Shown here one piece after another: positions 31,787 to 42,514 of a DNA stretch of 64,000 bases (position 1 is its first letter; each line of letters begins with the position of its first letter). The notes beneath the pieces are model-generated. The model searched no databases, was not told where the DNA came from, and was given only the letters and a program-made list of their open reading frames with translations. The position numbers were made by a program, and so were the translations under genes. This DNA comes from Rhodobacter sp. (lineage in GTDB: Bacteria > Pseudomonadota > Alphaproteobacteria > Rhodobacterales > Rhodobacteraceae), in contig JADCDI010000006.1 in assembly GCA_020251025.1 (NCBI GenBank), forward strand, positions 32,685 to 96,684. The letters run 5' to 3'.

Positions 31787-32749
31787 ATGACCCAGCCGCC
31801 GCTTTGCCTTGTTGCCGACATCGGCGGGACCAACACCCGTGTCGCCCTGGCCGATGGGGCGCGCATCCGCCCCGACAGCGTCCGGCGGTTTGGCAACAGC
31901 GGCTTTCCCGGGCTGGCCCCCGTTCTGACGCGCTATCTGGCCGAAAGCGGCATCACCTCTGTAGAGGGTGCCTGTGTCGCCGCCGCAGGTCCGGTCAAGG
32001 ACGGCGTCGCCACGATGACCAACCTCGACTGGACGATTGACGGCGCCACCCTGACCCGCGCCACCGGGGCGCGAACGGTCTCGATCCTCAATGATCTGCA
32101 GGCGCCCGGCTATGCCCTGGGCCACATCGCCCCGCAAAACCTGCGCCCGCTGATCACGGCACCGCAGGTTCCGGGCGGCACGATGCTGGTGATCAATGTC
32201 GGCACCGGCTTCAACGCGGCAGCCGTCCATGACACCCCCTCGGGCCGCCTTGTGACGGCGTCGGAATGCGGCCATGTCAACATGCCGGTCCGGACCGGGG
32301 CCGACCTGCGCCTTGCACATTTCGTGGAATCCGCCCATGGCTTTCCGGGCGTCGAGGATGTGATTTCCGGGCGCGGTCTGGAACGTCTGCACGCCTTCGT
32401 CACCACCGAAGCCGGAGCGGCTGCCGACCTGCCCGCCGCCCGGATCATGGCCGCCATCGACGCCGGTGATCCGCTGGCCAGGCAGACCGCGCAGCTTTTC
32501 ACGCGGCTGCTGGGGGCGGAATGCGGCAATCTTGCCCTGATCCACCTGCCTTTCGGCGGCATCTACCTTGTCGGCGGTGTGGCACGGGCCTTTGCCGACC
32601 ACCTGCTGCCGATGGGCTTTGCCCAAGCCTTTCACGACAAGGGCCGCTTCGCCGGTTTCATGGAAAACTTTGCCGTCACCCTGCTGCAGGACGATTACGC
32701 GCCGCTCACCGGCTGTGCGGCACACCTCGCCCAGATCATGCGCGGCTGA
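31787..32749 (+). CDS. glk: Glucokinase
   Basis: CLVADIGGTNTRVALADG...; LVINVGTGFNAA. Confidence 0.9.
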   Translation: MTQPPLCLVADIGGTNTRVALADGARIRPDSVRRFGNSGFPGLAPVLTRYLAESGITSVEGACVAAAGPVKDGVATMTNLDWTIDGATLTRATGARTVSILNDLQAPGYALGHIAPQNLRPLITAPQVPGGTMLVINVGTGFNAAAVHDTPSGRLVTASECGHVNMPVRTGADLRLAHFVESAHGFPGVEDVISGRGLERLHAFVTTEAGAAADLPAARIMAAIDAGDPLARQTAQLFTRLLGAECGNLALIHLPFGGIYLVGGVARAFADHLLPMGFAQAFHDKGRFAGFMENFAVTLLQDDYAPLTGCAAHLAQIMRG

Positions 32750-32770
32750 TCCTGCACCTGACGCAGCAGC

Positions 32771-32869
32771 GGGGGTTTCACACCCCCGCACCCCCGTGGG
32801 ATATTTGTGAACAGGTAATGTTCCGGACTGCGGCTGGCCGCATTTTCTGTTCATAAATATCCCGGGGGG
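32771..32869. repeat. Stacked inverted repeats between convergent glk and coxM
   Basis: CCCCCGTGGGATATTTGTGAACAG(32791-32814) pairs with CTGTTCATAAATATCCCGGGGG(32847-32868); inner GCGGC-TG-GCCGC and outer GGGGG..CCCCC. Confidence 0.65.
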
Positions 32870-32960
32870 AGGCGCGCCGCAGGCGCGGCGGGGGGCTGGC
32901 CCCCCGGCTGCGGTCGCAAGACAGGCAGCCCGCCCGTTTCCGGGCGGGCCGCACCCGTGA

Positions 32961-33749
32961 TCAATGCGCCGAAGCGACACCCCGCCCGGTCAGCACCCGG
33001 GCCAGGTTGGCCCGGTAGGCGGCCGAGCCGTGAAGATCGGCAATCATGCCTTCGGACGGCAGGGACAGACCGGCGATGGCGGCCGGCGTGAACGAGGCGG
33101 ACAGCGCCCGTTCCGCCTCTGTCCAGCGGAACACGCCGTTGGCCGATGCACCCGTCACCGCCACGCGCACGCCAGAGCCATACTTGGCCACGAAGACCCC
33201 GGTCAGGGCAAAGCGCGATGCAGGCTGGTTGAACTTCACATAGGCGGCTTTCTCGGGGATGGGAAAGAGAACGCCGGTGATGATTTCGCCGTCGTGCAGC
33301 GCAGTCGCGAACATGCCCTGAAAGAAGTCATCTGCCGCAATCCGGCGCCGGTCGGTGATGACAGTCGCCCCCGAGGCCAGCACGGCCGCCGGATAACAGG
33401 CCGAGGGATCGTTGTTGGCCAGCGAGCCGCCGATGGTTCCGCGGCTGCGCACCGCCGGATCGCCGATGCCACCCGCCAGATCGGCCAGCGCCGGATAGTG
33501 CTTTCGGGCCTCCTGCGCGACCACGGCGTGGGTCGTGGCACCGCCCACCGACAGTGCGCCGCCGCTCAGGCTGACGCCCTTTGTGTCGGCGATGCCGGTC
33601 AGGCTGACCAGCACGGCGGGGGCTGCAAGCCGCTGCTTCATCGTCGGCAGCAGGGTCTGCCCGCCCGAAAGGGCCTGCGCCCCCTCCGCCGACAGGGCCC
33701 TGACCGCATCCGCCACCGAGGACGGCTTTACGAAGTCGAAGTTATGCAT
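32961..33749 (-). CDS. coxM: FAD-binding medium subunit of Cox-type molybdenum hydroxylase
   Basis: MHNFDFVKPSSVADAVRAL...LSGGQTLLPTMKQRL...GGSLANNDPSACYPAAVLA. Confidence 0.9.
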   Translation of the reverse strand: MHNFDFVKPSSVADAVRALSAEGAQALSGGQTLLPTMKQRLAAPAVLVSLTGIADTKGVSLSGGALSVGGATTHAVVAQEARKHYPALADLAGGIGDPAVRSRGTIGGSLANNDPSACYPAAVLASGATVITDRRRIAADDFFQGMFATALHDGEIITGVLFPIPEKAAYVKFNQPASRFALTGVFVAKYGSGVRVAVTGASANGVFRWTEAERALSASFTPAAIAGLSLPSEGMIADLHGSAAYRANLARVLTGRGVASAH

Positions 33750-33760
33750 CGTTTGCTCCC

Positions 33761-36133
33761 TCAGTTCTGGATCGCCGACCAGACGCGCGACGGCGTCAGC
33801 GGCATGTCGATATGGGTCACATGGGTGTGGCCGCCGCGATGCAGCGCGTCGATCACCGCATTGACCACCGCAGGGGGTGATCCGATGGCCCCGGCCTCGC
33901 CGCAGCCTTTCACGCCCAGGGGATTGTGGGTACAGGGTGTGTTGCAGCTGTGATCCACCGTGAACATCGGCAGGTCATCGGCGCGCGGCATCGCGTAATC
34001 CATGTAGGATCCGGTCAGAAGCTGGCCGTTGTCGTCATAGGCCGCCGCTTCCAGCAGGGCCTGTCCGATGCCCTGCGCGACACCGCCATGCACCTGACCG
34101 TTGACGATCATCGGGTTCATGACATTGCCGAAGTCATCCGCGCAGGCAAAGCCCACAACCTCGACCCGGCCCGTCTCGGCATCAACCTCGACCTCGCAGG
34201 CATAGGCGCCGGCGGGATAGGTGAAATTCGCCGGATCGTAGAAGGCCGTCTCCTCCAGCCCCGGTTCCAGGGATTCCAGCGGATAGTTGTGCGGCACATA
34301 GGCCGAAAAGGCGATCTCGCCAAAGGTCTTGGACTTGTCCGTGCCGGTGACGCTGAACTTGCCGTCCTCGAACACGATGTCGCCTTCCGCCGCTTCGAGC
34401 ATATGGGCGGCAATCTTCTTGCCCTTGGCAATGATCTTGTCCACGGCCTTGACCATGGCCGATCCGCCAACCGCAAGGCTGCGCGAGCCGTAGCTGCCCA
34501 TGCCGAAGGGGATTTTCGACGTATCGCCATGCACGATGTCGATGCTGGACGCCGGGATGCCCAGCTTGTCGGACACGATCTGGGCAAAGACGGTTTCATG
34601 GCCCTGTCCGTGGCTGTGCGCCCCGGTCATCACGCTGATGTTGCCGGTGGCGTTGACCCGCACCGTCGCCGCATCGTAAAGGCCGACGCGCGCGCCCAGA
34701 ACCCCCACAAGGTTCGAAGGCGCAATGCCGCAGGCTTCGATCCAGGTGGAAAGGCCAAGGCCCCGCAGCTTGCCGCGCCTGGCACTTTCGGCGCGGCGCG
34801 CTTCAAATCCGCTGAAATCCGCAATCTCGATCAGCTTGTCCAGCGTCGCGGGATAGTTGCCGGTGTCATAGACCAGCCCGACCGGCGTGGTGTAGGGATA
34901 CTGGTCCGGCTGGATCAGGTTCTTGCGCCGCACCGCGACCGGATCAAGCTTCAACTCGCGGCACATCTTGTCCACCACCCGCTCGATCGAGAAGGTGGCT
35001 TCGGGCCGCCCTGCGCCGCGATAGGCATCGACCGGGGCCGTGTTGGTGAAGACCGCCTTGACGTTCACATAGACAAGCGGGGTCCTGTAGGGTCCGGCCA
35101 TCAGGGTGCCGTGCAGGAAGGTCGGCGTCGCGGTGGCAAAGTTGGAAAGGTAAGCCCCCACATTCGCCAGCGTTTCGGTGCGCAGCGCCAGGAAGTTGCC
35201 CTCAAGGTCCGTCGCCAGTTCGATCCTGGTCACATGGTCGCGGCCATGGGCATCCGACAGGAAGCTTTCGGACCGGTCGGCCACCCATTTCACCGGGCGG
35301 TTCAGCGCCCTGGACGCCGCGAGCACGGCGGCTTCCTCGCCGTAGTGGTAGATCTTGGACCCGAAGCCGCCGCCGACGTCGGGCGCGATCACGGTCAGCT
35401 TGTTTTCCGGAATGCCCATGACAAAGGCCGAGATCAGCAGGCGGCTCAGGTGCGGGTTCTGCGAGGTGGTGTAAAGCTTGTAGTCACCCGTTCCCGGATC
35501 GTAATCGCCGATCGAGGCGCGCGGCTCCATCGCGTTCGGCACCAGGCGGTTGTTCACCAGTTCCAGCGTGGTCACATGCGGGGCTGTCTTGAAGGCCGCA
35601 TCCACGGCCGCGCGGTTGTCTTCGATCCAGCCCCAGTCAAAGCAGACGTTGTTGGCAATCTCGTCATGCACGCGCAGGTCCGGGTTGGCCACGGCCTGGG
35701 CCATGTCGACCACGGCGGGCAGTTCGGTGATGTCGGCCACAACGGCCCCGGCGGCATCGCGCGCCTGTTCCAGCGTTTCGGCCACAACCACGGCATAGGC
35801 ATCGCCGACATGGCGCACCTTGCCATGCGCCAGAACCGGGCGCTTGGGTTCCTTCATCGCCTCGCCGTTGCGGCTGGGAATGTGCCATCCGGCGGGGTTG
35901 CCGCCCATGGCGGCGAAATCCGCGCCCGTCATCACCGCCAGAACACCCGGCATCGCGCGCGCCTCGGCGGTGTCGATCCGGTTGATCCGCCCGTGTGCCA
36001 CTTCCGAGCGCAGGAAACAGGCATAGGCCTGTCCGCGCAGGTTGATATCGGCGGTGTACCGCCCCTTGCCGGTCAGAAACCGGATGTCTTCGCGCCGGAC
36101 TGTGCTGGCGCCGATGCCACCATCTTTGGGCAT
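33761..36133 (-). CDS. coxL: Molybdopterin-binding large subunit, form II CoxL-like
   Basis: [17 protein letters not shown]...[14 protein letters not shown] active-site loop; ORF upstream extension to 36574 is the wrong frame over coxS. Confidence 0.9.
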   Translation of the reverse strand: MPKDGGIGASTVRREDIRFLTGKGRYTADINLRGQAYACFLRSEVAHGRINRIDTAEARAMPGVLAVMTGADFAAMGGNPAGWHIPSRNGEAMKEPKRPVLAHGKVRHVGDAYAVVVAETLEQARDAAGAVVADITELPAVVDMAQAVANPDLRVHDEIANNVCFDWGWIEDNRAAVDAAFKTAPHVTTLELVNNRLVPNAMEPRASIGDYDPGTGDYKLYTTSQNPHLSRLLISAFVMGIPENKLTVIAPDVGGGFGSKIYHYGEEAAVLAASRALNRPVKWVADRSESFLSDAHGRDHVTRIELATDLEGNFLALRTETLANVGAYLSNFATATPTFLHGTLMAGPYRTPLVYVNVKAVFTNTAPVDAYRGAGRPEATFSIERVVDKMCRELKLDPVAVRRKNLIQPDQYPYTTPVGLVYDTGNYPATLDKLIEIADFSGFEARRAESARRGKLRGLGLSTWIEACGIAPSNLVGVLGARVGLYDAATVRVNATGNISVMTGAHSHGQGHETVFAQIVSDKLGIPASSIDIVHGDTSKIPFGMGSYGSRSLAVGGSAMVKAVDKIIAKGKKIAAHMLEAAEGDIVFEDGKFSVTGTDKSKTFGEIAFSAYVPHNYPLESLEPGLEETAFYDPANFTYPAGAYACEVEVDAETGRVEVVGFACADDFGNVMNPMIVNGQVHGGVAQGIGQALLEAAAYDDNGQLLTGSYMDYAMPRADDLPMFTVDHSCNTPCTHNPLGVKGCGEAGAIGSPPAVVNAVIDALHRGGHTHVTHIDMPLTPSRVWSAIQN

Positions 36134-36219
36134 GTCGTCCTCCCCTGATGAACCTGCCGCACGCCGTGGCGCGGCCTTTTGCGTCATACGGTGCGGATCG
36201 CGCCGCACCGTCCGGATGT

Positions 36220-36705
36220 TTATTCTGCCGCGACCGCAGCCACGTCCTGGCCGCTGGCTGCCAGCACCGCCTTGACGATGTTGTGGTAGCCCGTGCAGCG
36301 GCAGATGTTGCCTTCGAGGTAATGGCGCACCTCGGATTCGGTCGGTTTGGGATTGTCCGCCAGCAGGGCGGCGGCGCTCATCACCATGCCGGGGGTGCAG
36401 AAACCGCATTGCAGCCCGTGGTGGTCCTGAAAGGCCTGCTGGATCACGCCCAGCGATCCGTCGGCATTGGCCATGCCTTCGATGGTCTTTACCGCAGCAC
36501 CGGCCACATCCAGGGCAAAGACGGTGCAGCTTTTCACCGGCTTGCCGTCGACATGCACCACACAGGCCCCGCATTGCGAGGTGTCGCAGCCCACATGCGT
36601 TCCGGTCAGGCCCAGCCCTTCGCGCAGGAAGGACGACAGCAGCGTGCGCCCTTCCACATCGCCGGACACGGCCTTGCCGTTCACGGTCATTGTGACATTC
36701 GTCAT
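36220..36705 (-). CDS. coxS: 2Fe-2S small subunit of Cox-type hydroxylase
   Basis: [26 protein letters not shown]...QCGFCTPGM...[12 protein letters not shown]. Confidence 0.93.
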   Translation of the reverse strand: MTNVTMTVNGKAVSGDVEGRTLLSSFLREGLGLTGTHVGCDTSQCGACVVHVDGKPVKSCTVFALDVAGAAVKTIEGMANADGSLGVIQQAFQDHHGLQCGFCTPGMVMSAAALLADNPKPTESEVRHYLEGNICRCTGYHNIVKAVLAASGQDVAAVAAE

Positions 36706-36743
36706 GGTTTTCCTCCCTTGGTCATTCCTGGGTAGCGGGTGTC

Positions 36744-37292
36744 TCAGCCGATGATGCGTTTGAGCCAGCCCTTCTTCTTTTCGCCGCCCCCGGGGTCGTT
36801 TTCGCCGCCCTTGGGCTCGGCCCCCTCTGCTGTGCCGTCGGCCGTCTCGGCCGGTCCTTCGACGGTCTGCTGGAACCGCTCGAAAAAGTCGTCTGCCATT
36901 TTCCTGGCGAACCCGTCGATCAGGCGCGAGCCAAGTTGCGCCAGCTTGCCGCCGACGCTGGCCTCGACGTCATAGGACAGGCGCGTGCCCCCGGGAATTT
37001 CGGTCAAGGTCACATGGGCCCCGCCCCTGGCAAAACCGGCAGGGCCACCCTTGCCTTCGCCGCTGATCCGCAGGCTTTGGCCCGGCACGATGTCCGACAG
37101 GGTGACAACACCTGTGAAGCGCGCCTTGACCGGTCCGACTTTCTGGACGACGACCGCTTCAAACCCGGTCTCGGCGGTGCCTGTCATGCTTTCGCAGCCG
37201 GGAACGCAGGCCATGAGAATCTCGGGGTTCAGGATGGCGGCCCAGACGGCTGCCGGGTCTGCCTTGATGTCACGCTGTTCTGTGAGTTGCAT
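36744..37292 (-). CDS. coxG: CoxG / SRPBCC family protein
   Basis: [35 protein letters not shown]. Confidence 0.88.
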   Translation of the reverse strand: MQLTEQRDIKADPAAVWAAILNPEILMACVPGCESMTGTAETGFEAVVVQKVGPVKARFTGVVTLSDIVPGQSLRISGEGKGGPAGFARGGAHVTLTEIPGGTRLSYDVEASVGGKLAQLGSRLIDGFARKMADDFFERFQQTVEGPAETADGTAEGAEPKGGENDPGGGEKKKGWLKRIIG

Positions 37293-37364
37293 CGGGTCCT
37301 CTTGGGGTTGCCGGATACTAAGGCGAAGTCCGACCTGCTTCTATGTGACCTTGGTCGTAGACGC

Positions 37365-39566
37365 TTACCTTGGCGGCGGCAGAGCGTTCAGAAAGGTTTC
37401 CAGCGCGCGGGCGTCGATCGGTTTCATCATCATCTCCACCCCCGCCGCGGCACAAAGTGCCTGGACCTGCGGCATGCGGTTGGCGGTGATCAGCCGTGCG
37501 GGCACCGGCCCGTGGGCGGCATGAAACCGCAAGATGAAATCCAGCCCCGTCATCCCGTCGCCCAGCTGATAATCCACCAGCAGGCAATCGGGAAGGATGC
37601 CAAGTTCGTCGATCAGCGACAGCGCCTCTTCGCCGTTCGCGGCATCCAGAACCGACACCCCCCATTTCTCCAGAAGCAGAACCATGGCGCGGCGCAGATC
37701 CTCGTCATTCTCCACCACAAAGGCGATCCGGTCGCGTGCCTCGGGCAGGGGGGCGCGCAGCCCGGGCAGCGGCGCGGGGGCCGCGCCTTCGGCCAGCGGG
37801 ACCTGCACAAGAAAGCCTGTGCCGCGCCCGACGACCGATGAAAGGCCCAGCGGATGGCCCAGCAGCGCGCAGGCCCGCTCGACGATCGCCAGACCAAGAC
37901 CCATGCCCTCGCTGGCCGAGGCAGGGGCATTCAGCCGCCGGAATTCCAGAAAGATATTGTCCTGTTCCTCTTCCGGAATTCCCGGTCCGGTATCCCAGAC
38001 CTCCAGCCGCAGCATGCCGCGCCGCCGGCGCGCGCCGACCAGCACCTTGCCGCGTGCGGTATAGCGCACCGCATTGCCGATCAGGTTCTGCAGGATGCGG
38101 CGCAGATAGGCCGGGTCCGAGGCCACGACGGCCCCCGTCGGCACCACACGCAGCTTCAGCCCCTTGCGCGCCGCCAGGGGGGCGAATTCGTCCCGCAGTT
38201 GCGCAAGAAGCCGGTCCATGCGCACCGGCCCCACCGAAACCGCCGCGCGCCCGCTTTCCAGTTTCGAGATGTCCAGCAGGGCGGCAAGAATGTCTTCGAC
38301 CGACATCAGGGCGTTCTGCGCCTTGTCCAGCGCCTCGCGCGCGCGGGGGGCAAGGGCGTCTTCGCCGATGGACGAGATGAACAGCTTGGCCGCCGACAGG
38401 GGCTGCAACAGATCATGGCTGGCCGCCGCCACAAAGCGCGAGCGCGAGGCATTGGCCCGTTCGGCATTGCCAAGGGCATCTTCCAGCGCCAGGGTCCGCT
38501 CCAGCACGCGGGCCTCCAGCGTTTCGTTGGCCCGGCTCAGTGCGGCGATGGCGGCGCGTTCGGACGTGACATCGGTAAAGCTCATCACAAAGCCCCGGTC
38601 GGGCATCTCCTGGGCAAAGACATCCAGGATCTGGGCGTCGCCGCGCCGCGCCTCGAAAGACAGGGGCGGGCGCGGCCCGTCGCCATGCACCCAGGCATTC
38701 AGGCGCTGGGCCGTCATGCCTTCGCCGAAGGCCACCTCTTCGCCAAAGCGTTGCAGCAGGTAGGGAAAGCTGGCCCCCATGCGGAACCGCGTCACCGGAA
38801 TCGCCAGCAGCGACCCAAGCCGGTCGTTCCAGCCCACCAGGCGGCGGCGTTCATCAAAGATGCAGACCCCCTGGTTGATATGGTCCAGCGTTGCGCGGAT
38901 GACGCGCGCCTGATCGTCCAGCATCTTGCCGCGTTCCTGACGCTCCAGCCGGATGATCTCGGTGACGTCGGTCTGCAGGATGACCGTTCCGCCATCCGCC
39001 GTGCGATGTTCAGACACCTGCACCCAGCGGTCGCGCAGCAGGCGCAGGTTGAACAGGACATGGCGGTCCTGATGCCGCCGCCGCCGCTGCACGGCCCAGT
39101 CTTCGGGCCGTTCGCCTTCGGGCAGTTCCAGATAGCGCGACCGGCTGACATGATCGACATATTGCGCAAAGGTCAGACCCGGCTTCAGCGCATCGCGGAT
39201 ATCCAGCATATGGATGCCAAAGCGCGAGTTGCACAGCACCAGCACATCATCCGCGTCGAACAGGGCAAAACCTTCCTGGATCGTCTCGATCGCATTGGCC
39301 AGGTTCTGACGCGCCGCTTCGGTCGCCCGGTTCGCCTCGGCCAGCCGCGCGTTGGAATCGTTGAGAAGGTCCAGCGCCCGTTCCAGATCGACGGTGCGCT
39401 CGCGCACCTGTTCTTCCAGCAGCGCCGCGCGCTGGAACTGGGCATAGGCCGCACCGCTGTCGTCGGTGATCTGCTCGACCCGCCGCATCAGGACATGGGC
39501 GATCTGCAGCAGCTTCTGCGCCTGCCGCTCGGGGGTGTCTGCCGGGTTGATCAGCGTGTCGATCAT
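37365..39566 (-). CDS. Hybrid PAS sensor histidine kinase with receiver domain (NahK/ErcS'-like)
   Basis: RTVDLERALDLLNDSNARLAEANRATEAARQNLANAIETIQEGFALFD...; SRFVAAASHDLLQPLSAAKLF HisKA; HATPase; C-terminal REC (CLLVDYQLGDGMTG). Confidence 0.85.
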   Translation of the reverse strand: MIDTLINPADTPERQAQKLLQIAHVLMRRVEQITDDSGAAYAQFQRAALLEEQVRERTVDLERALDLLNDSNARLAEANRATEAARQNLANAIETIQEGFALFDADDVLVLCNSRFGIHMLDIRDALKPGLTFAQYVDHVSRSRYLELPEGERPEDWAVQRRRRHQDRHVLFNLRLLRDRWVQVSEHRTADGGTVILQTDVTEIIRLERQERGKMLDDQARVIRATLDHINQGVCIFDERRRLVGWNDRLGSLLAIPVTRFRMGASFPYLLQRFGEEVAFGEGMTAQRLNAWVHGDGPRPPLSFEARRGDAQILDVFAQEMPDRGFVMSFTDVTSERAAIAALSRANETLEARVLERTLALEDALGNAERANASRSRFVAAASHDLLQPLSAAKLFISSIGEDALAPRAREALDKAQNALMSVEDILAALLDISKLESGRAAVSVGPVRMDRLLAQLRDEFAPLAARKGLKLRVVPTGAVVASDPAYLRRILQNLIGNAVRYTARGKVLVGARRRRGMLRLEVWDTGPGIPEEEQDNIFLEFRRLNAPASASEGMGLGLAIVERACALLGHPLGLSSVVGRGTGFLVQVPLAEGAAPAPLPGLRAPLPEARDRIAFVVENDEDLRRAMVLLLEKWGVSVLDAANGEEALSLIDELGILPDCLLVDYQLGDGMTGLDFILRFHAAHGPVPARLITANRMPQVQALCAAAGVEMMMKPIDARALETFLNALPPPR

Positions 39567-40744
39567 CCCTGCCCGCCTTCGGGCGGATAGATCGCCACGC
39601 CGGTCATGGTCTGGTTGACATGCATCGAATTCAGCTGTTCGCCATAGGTTGAAAAACCCAGCACGCGGTGCTGCTGCAACAGGGCCGAGATTGCGCCCGA
39701 GCGCTGCTTTTCCATCGCCTCCATCCGGCGCAGGATGCAGTCGCAGGCGATGATCGCATCAGGCGCGCCGCCTTCGGCCAGGGCCCCAAGCTCGTCGCGC
39801 AGATGCGCCACCATGTCGTGCGGTTCCGCCAAGGTCAGGACCAGACCCTCGTCGATGGCCGAGAAGAAGACAAGATCGCCGTTGTCGGCCACCTGCCGGA
39901 TGGAGCGCACGTGATGCCTGCCGCCAAAGCGCACCACCACGGGGTGGGCGGCAAAGGTAAAGGTTGTCAGCTGCGCCGGATCCTTGCCCAGCAGACGCGC
40001 ATATTCCCGCGCGGCAGGTTCGGCGTTGATCCGGCGCACCGTGCGGCTGCGCGGATCGGCCTCTGTCACCACCATGCGCCGGTCGGTGGGCACCAGATGA
40101 TCCAGGCTGAACACCTTGACGCGGCAATCGCTGCGCACCATCGCCAGCACGGCGGCATTGCGCAGTGCCTGCCCCCGGTACAGCACGAAGGTTTCCTTGA
40201 ACCGCGTGCCGTCCCCTGCCGATCCGCCGAACAGCGGCACCGGCCCCAGCCCCGAGGCCAGGGCAGCGGTCAGTTCATCTTCGCGGATCGACAGCCCGTC
40301 GACCAGAAGAAAGGCGAACTCGTGCTGCCAGTCTGGCCGTGCCCGGATCAGTCCCTGCCGGACCCGGATCAGCCGGGTAATCAGGGCCTGCGGGCTGAGA
40401 TCGTCCAGATCGGGCACCAGCAGCGCCTCGGCCCCGAAATGCGCGGACGGCAGCGCCACGGCAACAACCTGCCCTTCGGCATAACCGTCGCGGCCGATCT
40501 CGCCCGCCGTGGTGCAGCCCATCACCGGCGTGTCGGGAAACACCGCGTCAAGCCCGGCGATCAGCGCCGCCATATCCGCCTGCGGCGAGATGAACAGGAT
40601 CACCAGCGCAAAAGGCCCCTGCCCCAGCATCCGTGCCAGCCCCTGCACGAGGTCCGGCTGACCGGCGTCCATGGTTGCGCTTGCAACCAGGGGGGGGCGG
40701 GACGCAGACCCCGTTTCTGTCCGTGCCGCGCGCGGTATGTCCAT
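39563..40744 (-). CDS. FIST domain protein (NosP-like)
   Basis: GCTTAGEIGRDGY, LFGGSAGDG, C-terminal GFSTYGEQLNSMHVNQTMTGVAI; ATGA overlap with the kinase gene. Confidence 0.8.
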   Translation of the reverse strand: MDIPRAARTETGSASRPPLVASATMDAGQPDLVQGLARMLGQGPFALVILFISPQADMAALIAGLDAVFPDTPVMGCTTAGEIGRDGYAEGQVVAVALPSAHFGAEALLVPDLDDLSPQALITRLIRVRQGLIRARPDWQHEFAFLLVDGLSIREDELTAALASGLGPVPLFGGSAGDGTRFKETFVLYRGQALRNAAVLAMVRSDCRVKVFSLDHLVPTDRRMVVTEADPRSRTVRRINAEPAAREYARLLGKDPAQLTTFTFAAHPVVVRFGGRHHVRSIRQVADNGDLVFFSAIDEGLVLTLAEPHDMVAHLRDELGALAEGGAPDAIIACDCILRRMEAMEKQRSGAISALLQQHRVLGFSTYGEQLNSMHVNQTMTGVAIYPPEGGQG

Positions 40745-41126
40745 TGGGTTCCTCCCCGGCCGCGCAGACCCTAGCAGGGCCGCGAAAAGGTGCCAACCGC
40801 TTCGGCTGCGGGCCGGAAGACGGGCACGTCTTCCGCCTGCGCGGCCTCTGCGCCGTGTGGCCTTGCGCACCCCCCTGCGCGGTCCGGCCGGGGCGACGGC
40901 CCCTGCCAGCAGGCGCAAGGCGCGCGCGGGGCGCAAAAGTGGCCTGTCTGCCGGTCAGGCAGCCCAAGCGGGCGGCACGTTCCGGCACCCTGTCGGCGGT
41001 GCGCCCGGAACAGCGCCCGTCTTCGCCCTGTGGCGGAACGTCTTGCCGCCCGGCAGGCGTTGGGGATGCGTCTTCAGCACCCTGCCAGGCCGCCGCCGGC
41101 CACCGGATCAGGCGCGGCACGCCTGT

Positions 41127-41807
41127 TCAGCCGTTTTCGGGCATCAGGCTGGCAAAGCTGGCCTCGCGCGCGATCAGCACCGCCTGGGTCCGGCTTTGCA
41201 CCCCAAGCTTGCGCATGATTGCCGTGACATGGGCCTTGACCGTGGTTTCGGCAATCGCCAGGTCATAGGCGATCTGCTTGTTCAGTCGGCCTTCGCAGAC
41301 CAGCGCCAGAATCTTTGCCTGCTGGCGCGTCAGCAGCGCAAGCCGCGCAATCGCGTCTTCCTGCTGTGTCGCGGGGGCCTGCGGATCGGCCTGCGGCACG
41401 AAACCGTCCGGCACATAAGGCGATCCGCCCCGAATCGCGTCAAAGGCCGCGCGGAAAACCTCGCGCCGGGAATGTTTGGGAATGAACCCGGCCGCACCCG
41501 CGCGCAGCGCCGCCCCGATCACCCGGTTGTCGGCCAGCGAAGAGACCACGACAACCGGAACCCCGCCCACCGCCGCGCGGATGCGGATCAACCCTTCCAG
41601 ACCGGTGACATCCGGCAGGTTCAGATCAAGCACCACAACATCGGGCACCGGTGCGCGATCAAGCCGGGCAAGGGCGGTTTCCAGACCGTCGGCCGTTTCG
41701 ATCATCCGCAGCCCGGCGATCGCGCGCAGGGTCATCGACAAGGCGTCGCAGAACAGTGGATGGTCATCCACGATCAGCGCGGTTTCAAGGCGTCGGATAT
41801 CCTGCAC
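41127..41807 (-). CDS. LuxR/NarL-family response regulator
   Basis: ALIVDDHPLFCDALSMTL...VVVLDLNLPDVTGLEG; HTH LTRQQAKILALVCEGRLNKQIAYDLAIAETTVKAH. Confidence 0.88.
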   Translation of the reverse strand: MQDIRRLETALIVDDHPLFCDALSMTLRAIAGLRMIETADGLETALARLDRAPVPDVVVLDLNLPDVTGLEGLIRIRAAVGGVPVVVVSSLADNRVIGAALRAGAAGFIPKHSRREVFRAAFDAIRGGSPYVPDGFVPQADPQAPATQQEDAIARLALLTRQQAKILALVCEGRLNKQIAYDLAIAETTVKAHVTAIMRKLGVQSRTQAVLIAREASFASLMPENG

Positions 41808-41967
41808 GGCCGCTCCCTCCGTGCGGCAGTTTATCAGCGCCGTCGGCCAAGGCAAAGCACCTGCGACCCCCGGCGCATCGGCAGCGCGGCGCGCATGGCG
41901 CTGCAACTGTCTTTGCGCCGGGCCTGCATTCGGTTATGGATGAACCCCCTGTTTGAGGTGACCGATC

Positions 41968-42426
41968 TTGATGATGACCCGCCGCAGCGCCGTCCTTGCC
42001 TTTGTCCTGGCCCTTTCAGCCTGCGGGCGGTCCGAAGACGTCAGTTCCCGCGGTGATCTTTACCCGAACGAAACACCGCAGATGCGGCGGCAGATTGAAC
42101 ACTATGCCGATCATTATGACGTGCCGGTCAGTCTGGTGCAGCGGGTTATCCTGCGCGAAAGCGATCACAACGCGCGGGCCCGCAACGGGCGGTATTATGG
42201 GCTGATGCAGATTGATCCGCGCACGGCCCGCACCATGGGCTACCGCGGCCATGAAGACGGGCTTCTTGATGCCGGCACGAACCTCAAATACGGGGTCAAG
42301 TACCTGCGTGGTGCCTGGCTTGTTTCGGACGGCGACCCGGACGAGGCGGTGCGCTGGTACGCACGCGGCTACTACTATGAGGCCAAGAAGAAAGGTCTGC
42401 TGGAGGAAACCGGACTGCGCGGCTGA
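41968..42426 (+). CDS. Lytic transglycosylase-like lipoprotein
   Basis: Lipobox LALSACG; SLVQRVILRESDHNARARNGRYYGLMQIDPRTARTMGY. Confidence 0.85.
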   Translation: MMMTRRSAVLAFVLALSACGRSEDVSSRGDLYPNETPQMRRQIEHYADHYDVPVSLVQRVILRESDHNARARNGRYYGLMQIDPRTARTMGYRGHEDGLLDAGTNLKYGVKYLRGAWLVSDGDPDEAVRWYARGYYYEAKKKGLLEETGLRG

Positions 42427-42514
42427 TACCGGAAGGAAACCCCGCGCAAAGCATCCCCTGCGCCGGGACAGGTGGCCCTTGCGCGCGGCCCGGGTCCGCG
42501 CCACAACCTGCCCC

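Noticed and set aside
33926-36148. 740-aa plus-strand ORF opposite coxL
   Set aside because: Shadow ORF; coxL motifs are unambiguous on the minus strand.
36134-36574. N-terminal extension of coxL ORF
   Set aside because: Overlaps coxS out of frame; coxL starts at [19 protein letters not shown].
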